A stretch of 64,000 nucleotides of DNA from Naematelia aurantialba (taxonomy: Eukaryota > Basidiomycota > Tremellomycetes > Tremellales > Naemateliaceae): assembly GCA_021527695.1 (NCBI GenBank), contig JAKFAO010000008.1:1116001-1180000 (forward strand). Reading direction: 5' to 3'. The translations under genes were made by a program, and so were the position numbers. Below, in pieces: positions 56,155-64,000 of this stretch (its first letter is position 1; every line of letters begins with the position of its first letter). The notes under the pieces were generated by a model, which searched no databases, was not told the DNA's origin, and saw nothing but the letters and a program-made list of their open reading frames with translations.

Positions 56155-58390
56155 TTATTTAACCCACGAGCAAGTATTCTCGGGTCCACGTTGAGCTACC
56201 GGCAAAACAACGCTAGCGTGGTTTGAACTTGCTGTCGACTCGTCAATTCTGTTGATGTAGCTTCTGAGAGGAAGAGGAGCGAAGCGAGATAGGACGGGCT
56301 TACACATAATGGTGCACATCCTGTATGCACCGGCGGCAAGGCCACCTTCCACATCGACTGAAGAGATGCCGTTCACTAATACTCAGCCTCAGACCAGGGT
56401 GGCGAACCGTCAACACAGTCCACTCACCGTCCGCATTATCCATGCCCTTGAAGAAATCAAACGTCTGCGGATCGAGGACTTGAGCGGAAGAGATGGACGA
56501 CATCTTCTGGATGCAGACATGTGCGTGTCCGACAATATTCCTGATATTCGACTCCGTCAGCTCGACCGTGCCTAGGCTCAGATGCGTACTCACCCCGTCT
56601 TCGCATCGAGCTGCTGGGGTGCAGCATAGTAATCCTTCTGAGCATCCGTGAAAGATCCTTGAGTCATCAGCCCCAGGGCCCACAGGAAAGTATAATACAG
56701 CAGAATACACAGCGAACTGACCCAGCACGATATTCTGCGTGGCGAGGGAGATGGTGAATGTCTTGCCAGCTGGGACAGTACCCATATTGGGCTACACCAT
56801 TGAGATTAGCTTTACGAGTTTCCAAATTGTGATAAGAAAGTGGACAAGAACTCGGGCTGTGTTCCACGAGCGGGACGCAAGGGAAGCTACTGCACAAAGA
56901 AGCAAAGTAGGACGACGGGAAGCTTAGTGTGGAGACGAGACCAGCACGTACCGGATTGGTAAAAGTTGCCGAGACCATGTTGGTCGAAGCTGGAATCTGG
57001 AGTTCTGTCAGCTGTGTGGGGGGACGCTCGCTTTCAACATGCTACATACATCACCAAGAGGAGTGACACTGCGGCCTCGGCTCGATCAGCGCGACGACTG
57101 CGACAACAAGTGGACGTGAGACTCACGCGCAAGAGCCCCCTGTGACTTGTTGACCGTTTGTCAAGGTCTTCCCCTCGCAGAACTACTGCCGCGTCAGCCG
57201 TCCATAGAATGACCGATGCTAAATGGCAGTGATTCCCAAACAAGAATGTCAGACAGGCTGTCTCAGGCCACTGATGTTGACATTGGGCAGCAGAACTCAG
57301 AGTGGCGACATGCCACATTGCTTTGGGGAGTGAAGTGGTGAAATGGAGAAGTGGCGAAACGACAACATTTGAACAGCCAGGGACGCACCGAAATGAAGTT
57401 GTTGTTTGACACTGCACTGGCCGCCTGGCCTGCGGACGCATTGGCATTCGCTTGCGTGGTCAACAACAGGGATTTGTCGAGTGCTACAGGTCTTCAGCCT
57501 AACCCAGGTTTGTCACCACCAAGAGGTCACCAAACACAATCCGTGTTCCTTCTTGAAACCCGCAGGGTCTGTAATCTCTCACCCCCTATCGACGAGACTG
57601 TGAGGCGGATGGTGCAAAACATAAACGTAACAGGGGAGGAGAAGCGAGCAGCAAGAAGCAAGAAGCAAGAAGCAAGAAGCAAGAAGCAAGGAGGGAGAAT
57701 GCGACACGCCACTCACTCAGACTCCCATCAACATTTAGTTGCGGAACAGCAGGCCCCGGCGCGCCATTCTCATTGACCGCCGCGGGACTCGACTCGGCCG
57801 CAGCGGCAGCGGCCGCTGTAGTGGTGGCACCGTTGGTCTTGCCCGATCCCGCAGCAGTAGCGGCAGCACCAGAACCAGCAGCGGCAGCACCAGATCCGGC
57901 AGCTGTTGTCGAACTGGCAGCTCCAGCACCAGCGCTGTTGCCGGTGTCGTTGCCGTTGCCGTTTCCACCTTTATGGCCGTTGGCTTGAGAGGCAGGGGTC
58001 CCGCCCGCGCCGCCAAATCCACCTGTCGTCCCACCACCGCCCTGGCCACCTCGTCCGCCTTGACTGCCTTGGCCAGCGTGGCGCACGAATAGATCGGCGT
58101 TCTTGGTCTCGTCAGCTGGGCCACCCCTAGAGGTCGCATGGTACGGGGTTCCCATTGCGACGCTACGGCTCTATTCACAATCTACTTACGGGGTATAGAC
58201 GGCCATCACGCTTAGCCAGACCCTGTATCAAAACGTAAGCCACTCGCTCACTCGCAAGTGCATACGATGCGCGTGCCTCTTCGGGTGAAACTGCACTCAC
58301 GTTCTCCGGAAACGGTACGACGATGCGCCCGGCCACATGCCCGGAAAGGGCTAGTACCAGTGACAGCAGAGTGAGGAAACCCGTCTTCAT
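56155..58390 (-). CDS. Secreted Gly/Ala-rich protein with conserved C-terminal domain
   Basis: Twelve exons: 58390-58301, 58222-58179, 58126-57717, 57450-57389, 57182-57127, 57068-57050, 56996-56952, 56791-56722, 56657-56594, 56540-56428, 56375-56304, 56231-56155; 373 aa. Residues 1-21 form a signal peptide (MKTGFLTLLSLVLALSGHVAG); LAKR at ~31-34 is a Kex2-type processing site. Then comes a Gly/Asn/Ala/Ser/Thr low-complexity tract to about aa 180. The C-terminal ~190 aa (GKTLTNGQQVTGGSC, FTDAQKDYYAAPQQLD, GHAHVCIQKM, FDFFKGMDNADG, GAYRMCTIM, VVLPVAQRGPENTC) correspond to a secreted protein family widespread in ascomycetes and basidiomycetes whose function is unknown to me; four cysteines may form two disulphides. 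The exon 2/3 join uses GTGAATAG rather than the nearby GTAAGT, because only that keeps the frame. Confidence 0.8.
57650..57692. repeat. Heptamer tandem repeat (AGAAGCA)n inside an intron
   Basis: About five to six head-to-tail copies of AGAAGCA/GCAAGAA in intron 3 of the secreted-protein gene, just downstream of the exon 3 donor. Likely length-polymorphic. Confidence 0.85.
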
Positions 58391-59055
58391 TTTGCGAGTA
58401 GAGTGTAAGGTGGCAAAGCCAATTACCGAGTGCGCGTGTGAACGCGACTGGAAGAAAGACAAGGTTATGGAAGGAGCCAGATGTCTACAAAGAGAGCAAG
58501 GTCACCAGGACCGTATGTAAGCAGCCAGGGTCAGGACCGGCGAAGATCGAGGGAGATGAGAGTAGAATCTGCTTGAGCCGGTGGACGCCTAGGCATCTGT
58601 CACTCTTATATCCGCAGTCAGTGTATTTAAAGCCTCGTCGTCAGTGTGGTCGTCAGTGTAATATCGGTGGAGGCCGTCTGCGTCGGTAGGCGAGTGTCGG
58701 CAGGCTGGGGTGTCTGAAGGTCGGTTGCCGGGATAAGGTATCCACGTTGTCTCGTCCATGACAACCGCAACCGTCGACTCATGTCGTTCGGTTGCACTTC
58801 AGTGACTGTCGTCAAGGTGAGCTTTCGCTCCGCACCGACATCAAGAAATGTATTAGTCATCCGAGCAGCACGTTGGTTACCCATCTGGTACCCGCTTCTC
58901 CTGCCAACAATGCCACGGCGTATTCTTCTGACCAACCCCTGAGTAATCGCCGCCTCGAATCCCAGCGACACCTCGTTGCCAACAACTGCAGATGACCTTG
59001 ATCGAGAGATGTACATGCATCCCCTGATCGACCGTCACTGCGCGTACGACCGCTA
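58391..59055. other. Intergenic between secreted-protein start and ILV1 3' end
   Basis: 665 nt. Promoter side of the secreted-protein gene and 3' flank of ILV1. Short tandem GTCGTCAGTGT words occur at 58638-58662. An apparent 129-codon minus ORF (58627-59016) ends in this repeat and is not credible. Confidence 0.5.
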
Positions 59056-61307
59056 TCAGTGACTGCACAAAAAGTCCCGGTAGGCAGGGTTTTGCGTCTC
59101 CTCGACAAACGGATATCCAAGTTGATCCAGGAAATCATCGAACGCTTCCGCTGCAGAAGAAGGGACTTGCACGCCGACCAGGACTTTGCCGACATCTATG
59201 CCACGCAAGGGACGTCTCGTCAGCATTTGACCATATCGTTGCATGACTGCCATGGCAGGACGGTAAGTGGGAGGGAAGGGCCCCACCTGCGCCGTGATTC
59301 CGGTAGTGGAAGAGCGAGATGTTCCACTCCGGCTTCATGCCGCCCAAGAAATTGCCCAGTGCTCCTGGTCTCTCTGGGAATTCTGCCGAAGTCAGCATTC
59401 TCGGACAGAAGACACTTACCAAACCTAAACATCCGCTCATTGTCTACATCACTTCGCCCGCCGACCAGATGCCTCACATGCGACTTTGCAAATTCGTCCT
59501 CGCTCAAATCGACAGCTTCGATCCCGTTCGCCCTGAGACTCTCCAGAATCTCCCCGACCTCTTTTGCGCGTGCTTCAGGAGATGGGCCCGACGCTGATGA
59601 AGGTGACGAGCGGAGGAGGAAAGAGCAGATTACAAAGCCGGTTTGTGGAGAGGAATAGCGATAGGAGAATTCAGTGACCGCACGACCGTCGAGAAGGGAG
59701 TGGAATTTGATAAAGCTATTACTTGTCAGCTTGCGTGCACCTAAGACGTCTACGTAGATGGAGCTGACCTTCCTGGCCGTTCGGGTAGACGAACGCTTAT
59801 GAGGACTTCTCGCCTTTCGCCCAACTCTGCTCGTTCCGCCACGAACCGCAACCGACCAAAGTTCATGTTGCCGCCAGAGACGATAGCCACAAAGCGCTTG
59901 TTCTTCCCTTGCAGCCCGTTCCGAAGAATGTGGGCCTTGAGGCCCGCCAATGCGAGGGCCCCTGAGGGTTCTGGCACTGACCTCGTCTCTGTTGACTATG
60001 AGCTCGCATTCCCTAAACCAATGGCTGCTCACCTTCAAAAACGTCTTTAATGGCTGCGCAGATCTCGTCATTGTTGACCAGCACCACATCATCCAAGAGA
60101 TCCTTGCACAATCTGAAGGGTTCCTCGCCCACAATCCTCACAGCCGTGCCGTCTGCGAACGGACCAACTTCATCAAGCAAAACCCTCTTGCCCTTCTTGA
60201 TACTCCGTTCCATGGCATCACCGTCGACCGTCTCCACACCGTACACGCCCACACTAGGTTTGGCCACACGCTTGATGTAGCTCGCCACGCCAGCCATCAT
60301 GCCGCCCCCGCCGATACTCCCAAAAACGCCTTCAAGGGTATCCACGTCCTTGACCTGTCGGCAGATCTCCATGCCGATCGTGCCCTGGCCAGCGATGATG
60401 TATGGATCATCATACGGCGGGATAAAGGTCAGGCCGTCTTGTTTCGATAGTCGGATGCATTCGGCTTTCGCAGCGTCAAAGTCTTGACCGTGCAAAATCA
60501 CTCTCGCGCCTAGCCGCTGCACATTTCTCCACTTGATGGATGGCGTAGATACCGGCATGAGGACAGTTGCAGGGATGTTCAGAGCATGAGAAGAGAGCGC
60601 TACACCTTGCGCGTGATTGCCTGAAGAGAGTGAGTTATGGGTAGATCGCCGATATCGCATGAGCCTTACCTGCACTACAAGTGATGACACCCCTGTGCCT
60701 ATCCTCTTCGTTCAAGTGCGCCATCATGTTGTATGCTCCCCGAATTTTGAAAGAGAAAACAGGTTGGAGGTCCTCCCTCTTGAGCCAGATCTGAACCTGT
60801 CAGCGGACACATCTCTTCCGATTCCTTGAAGCGGACTTGCCTCGTTACCTAATCTAGCGGACAAGTTGACAGCCAACGTCAGGGGCGTTTCTTGTAGCCC
60901 CAGTGGTTCCGAATACACCTTGGCTGAGGGACTTCAGATCTAGCTACACCAAAACTCCTGGGCAGCTCACACATCAAGATCATCTTCAAGTAGTCTGGCA
61001 CTTGTGCCGTGCCATCCTGCGAGATCTCGAGCAAATGGCGGGGCAGCTTCTCATACAAATGAGATGGGAATTCTTCGTCCTCCTGTCCATTCTGGGCGTG
61101 TTTCGACGAGCTAGCGGGAAGTGGGGCAGAAGAGGCATACTCGATGGTCGAGGGCTGATGCGGGGGTGACTGAGAGAGGTGGGTTAAAGAACCGTTCACC
61201 AGCGGTTTTGGCTGAGGAACGGCAGGGTTGGTAGTGCTTCTTCTGATCAGCCGTAGCTGACTTGGCAGTGGGAAATCATCCTACCCATTCGTGGCCGAGG
61301 AGACCAT
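59056..61307 (-). CDS. ILV1: Threonine deaminase (L-threonine ammonia-lyase)
   Basis: Exons 61307-61285, 61239-60971, 60923-60841, 60796-60670, 60620-60033, 59976-59769, 59715-59420, 59382-59287, 59195-59056; 609 aa. Converts threonine to 2-oxobutanoate, first step of isoleucine synthesis, in mitochondria. The PLP-binding core is evident: [34 protein letters not shown] with the Schiff-base lysine (~aa 142), [22 protein letters not shown] (phosphate-binding loop). Two C-terminal ACT-like repeats for isoleucine/valine control follow ([40 protein letters not shown]...[15 protein letters not shown]). The third intron begins GCAAGT instead of GT. The first exon codes only seven residues and a split codon; the ATG at 61307 was chosen because it is the only one that splices in phase. 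Confidence 0.96.
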
Positions 61308-61568
61308 CTTCTCCTCGCTGTGTACTTGCTGTGTACTCGCTGTATCCCGTGTGAGTCCAAGTTGAATATCGAGTATCTCGACTCTGGTATTTTCAAGAAA
61401 TCTAAAGTGGGAGGCCCGAACAAGTTATTCCAATGCAGGGCCGGCCTCGGTCTCCACCACGTCTCGTCACTCGTTCCTCCTCTCTCCTTCTCTCTCTGTT
61501 CTCCTTCTCCCTCATGCTTGTGCTATAGCTTTCTGTGGAGGTGCGACCGTCGACGACACGTGCGGACC
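61308..61568. promoter_or_regulatory. Divergent promoter region of ILV1 and the TTC7/Ypp1-like gene
   Basis: 261 nt between opposite start codons, with duplicated TGTACTTGCTG/TGTACTCGCTG words at 61319-61340 and pyrimidine-rich sequence at 61465-61515. No Gcn4-type TGACTC site is obvious. Confidence 0.5.
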
Positions 61569-64000
61569 ATGTCAAGTCCCAAAGCGGGACATTACCATGC
61601 CGCTCTGACGGCTGCTCTCTTGCGCGGGGCATGGGCGGAGCCTACTCCTGCAGCCGCGCCAAATGGGACTGCGCTGAGCTGGGGCGAGCTGATACGGAAA
61701 TGGGGCAAACACACCGGCGGCAGTGAGTCACCTGGCTGCTGTGGCATTGTTGCGGAGAGATGGGAAAGCTGATCTCGGCTGCAGATACGACACTAATTCA
61801 TCGGCTCCGCGATATCTCCCTTGTCTACCTGTCATCGACCTCGCATCCCTCTTCAAGCGGATTCATCAATGTCACCCAACCAGGCGTCATCTCTGGACTG
61901 AACACTTCCAATCTCCTTCGAGTTTCCGATGAGCCCAGCTCGGGTTCTTCAGTCGAGATTGCCTCCAATACCACGTCAGGGTCTTTCATCCACGTTCCTC
62001 ACCCCCATCTTCGGCGACACAAGTCGAAGCCGTCTCTGGATGGCGTCGCCCCTTCCAGCTCAGGGAGCACCATTCGACCAACCGGCTCATCCGGCGAGGC
62101 CACTAGAGCGACATACCTGAGCCCAAGCGATCTGGACGGCGATGAGGAAGAATCTGGTAGTTGGGCCGAGGGGAGGGAGTGGTGGTGTGGCGTCAGTCTG
62201 GATCAGGTAGACGAGGTGAATGAGGGTATACGGGCATTGGAGGAGCTTTTAATGAGTGGCAAGCTGAAACCAGTGGAGAAAACTGTGAGTATCACGGATG
62301 AGACCTCTCTGACTGTGATAGTCTGCTCGTCTCATATTGGCATATCATCTACATGCCATGAGCTCACATGAAGCTGCCCTTCGAATATATGACGAGGCTC
62401 TTCGTGCCGAAGAGGCTAAAACAGGTGTCGTGGAGGGAGACGCTGCCATACTGGATCACATACGGGCTGAGACGCTGCGTGGTGTGTCCGGGTCTGTCTT
62501 CTCCAAGAGAGCCCACTGATCACCTTCCTTAGGCATATCCTCGGAACTCGTCCCCCAACCCGATCCGGACACAGCAATACAATGTTATTTATCCGCCACC
62601 CATTTCGTGAAGACAGTCACATCATTCCCTTTTCCCCTGCCAGCCTATCTCCATCCCGCAAATAAAAGTCCTACCAAGCTGCCCTTTGACTCGCATCGTG
62701 AACTTCACCGATTTCTGTCAATCACTTTATGTCGAGCGGCAGTCATCTCGTCCCGGCGGTCAAATTCCGTGACCCAGACGTTGCGCATACTCCGGACGTA
62801 CCACGCATATTCACTATCCTGGCCGTCATCGTTCAGACCTAGGCAACGTCCACGGATGCTTTTGCTATACTTGAGGACATTGCTAGCGGGCTTCCCTGGG
62901 GTCGGCGTCGCAGCGGAGAGTCCGTATCTGCTGGAAGAAGGCATCACATCTTCTCCTGGGCGACTGGTTTGGCAGAAAGAAGTGCAGGCGGCCATCGCTC
63001 AAGGACGCTCCCTTCTTGCCGCAACAACGACATTTCCCCGTGCTGGCTCGCTCAATGCACCCGTTACCACTTTTACTGAACTTTGCGTCGGTCTGGCCGA
63101 TGTTCAACCGATTCTTGCTCGAGAAGTCATACATGTCCTCTGGTGGTCGATGACTCTTACATTCCAATCCCAATCTGTCTTGCGGCACCTCACCCGTTTA
63201 CAAGTCGCTGTAGGTGACAAGACGGACGCGCGACGCACATTCGAGCTGTACATCCAACTAGCTCTCAAGTCTCGGCAAACGCAGCAACCAGAAGTCTCGT
63301 TACAGCTGAAACGGCGGCCGACCGATGACGTTGCTGCGAGCCCGATGGAGATCCAACGCCAAGCCGAGCAAGCGAAAGCGGAAGGAAAGGGCGATAAGCG
63401 TGGAGAGGAGCGGACGGCCCAAATGACGGAGGCCGAAATAGACAATGATGATGAGTTGATTGGAGCTCTGCTGATTGGCTCGCGACTGCTGTTGAAGGAT
63501 CTGGGAGAACCGGATGAAGCTTGGCGGTATGCGGTGTTGGTGAGCGACGTGGTAGAGAATGGGCGCAAGCAGGGTCGAGCAGTCAGGTCTAGCCTGCAGG
63601 CGGAAGTGGAAGAAGCCAAGGGTATTATCCGGATGGCCATGGGCACAAAAGGTTAGTCCCCTGCTTACCAGACATTGTGATCCGCTGCTGAGTAGGCCTA
63701 GCGGCAGACCCCTTGTCGAGACCGACTTACCAGGCGCAATCCCTGTCGCATCTCCAGAAAGCTGTCTCTCTCGATCCATGCTCGGCGACGGCATTCTATC
63801 ATTTGGCATATTGTCAAGCTGAAGCCCGCTCCATCGACGATGCCATCACGAGTATACACGCTGCCCTTGAGCTGGATTCGGATAGCGTCCAGAGCTGGCA
63901 CTTGCTTGCCTTGCTTCTCACGGCTCGAGGCGACTGGGCGGGCGCAGCCAAGGCTGGCGAAGCAGGCGTGAGCGTCTGGGAGGCAAAGGAGGACGAATTG
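61569..64000 (+). CDS. YPP1: TTC7/Ypp1-like TPR protein of the PI4-kinase complex (C-terminus off window)
   Basis: Exons 61569-61722, 61785-62284, 62322-62481, 62533-63651, 63696->64000; 746 residues in the window. Ypp1/TTC7 scaffolds Stt4/PI4KIIIalpha with Efr3 at the plasma membrane. The N-terminus KAGHYHAALTAALLRGAW...SWGELIRKWGKHTG, the SARLILAYHLHAMSSHEAALRIYDEAL repeat and the C-terminal TPRs (SHLQKAVSLDPCSATAFYHLAYCQAEA; AITSIHAALELDSDSVQSWHLLALLL) fit this family. A Ser-rich insertion (aa ~80-190) and a charged loop (~aa 545-580) are likely disordered. The family's C-terminal TPRs would lie beyond the right edge. Confidence 0.82.

Noticed and set aside
57735..58178. 147-codon ORF (LTRPRTP...) in the secreted-protein exon 3
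   Set aside because: Out of phase with both flanking exons and ends before the conserved domain; the Gly/Ala-rich frame joins both sides.
58627..59016. 129-codon minus-strand ORF downstream of ILV1
   Set aside because: Ends in a short tandem repeat, no motif, no splice context; likely 3' flank.

Overview
This is nuclear DNA from a basidiomycete fungus, most likely a tremellomycete (the Cryptococcus/Kwoniella group). The evidence is: (i) genes are cut by many short introns (mostly 36-80 nt, about ten per gene) with GTRNGT donors, CTRAY-like branch sites and YAG acceptors; (ii) the gene content is purely eukaryotic (Pol epsilon, RFC1, ORC2, CAND1, TRAPP, p23); (iii) a Dnmt5-type DNA methyltransferase of the kind best known from Cryptococcus is present. 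The window holds 20 supported protein-coding genes, one weaker orphan ORF and one tRNA. I rebuilt exon joins by hand from splice signals, reading phase and protein family continuity; nearly every join is phase-consistent. Individual splice sites could still be off by a few bases.

Layout. 1-6052 (-): most of DNMT5 (chromodomain, cytosine methyltransferase, Cys cluster, SNF2 ATPase), running off the left edge. 6482-7552 (-): F-box protein. 7898-7980 (-): intron-containing tRNA-Ile(UAU). 8636-9502 (-): BTB-like protein. 10184-12433 (-): 6-phosphogluconate dehydrogenase. 13281-14890 (-): bZIP factor. 15634-17472 (+): glucose-6-phosphate 1-epimerase. 17888-19508 (+): p23/Sba1. 19746-21413 (+): soluble ABC ATPase. 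21690-22680 (+): a second BTB-like paralogue. 23139-24562 (-): Pol I subunit RPA43. 25034-25549 (-): mitochondrial bS16. 25793-30516 (+): CAND1. 30517-32210: gene-poor. 32211-32996 (+): orphan ORF. 33490-40977 (+): DNA polymerase epsilon POL2. 41209-45982 (-): TRAPPC10/Trs130. 46186-49479 (-): two tandem paralogues of an unrecognised Cys-motif family. 49921-54049 (-): RFC1. 54254-55915 (+): ORC2. 56155-58390 (-): secreted Gly/Ala-rich protein. 59056-61307 (-): threonine deaminase ILV1. 61569 to the right edge (+): TTC7/Ypp1-like TPR protein.

Functional themes. Three core replication genes (POL2, RFC1, ORC2) lie within 23 kb. RFC1 and ORC2 share a divergent 204-bp promoter, and POL2 has an exact MCB box (ACGCGT) upstream. 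DNMT5 is the most biologically striking gene. Two metabolic genes (6PGDH and glucose-6-phosphate epimerase) touch hexose-6-phosphate metabolism but are not adjacent. I see no transposon, CRISPR array, virus or toxin gene. The most novel candidates are the tandem Cys-motif paralogues, the BTB-like pair with identical exon architecture, and a small set of apparently non-canonical introns (GC-AG in POL2 and ILV1, GA-AG in CAND1).
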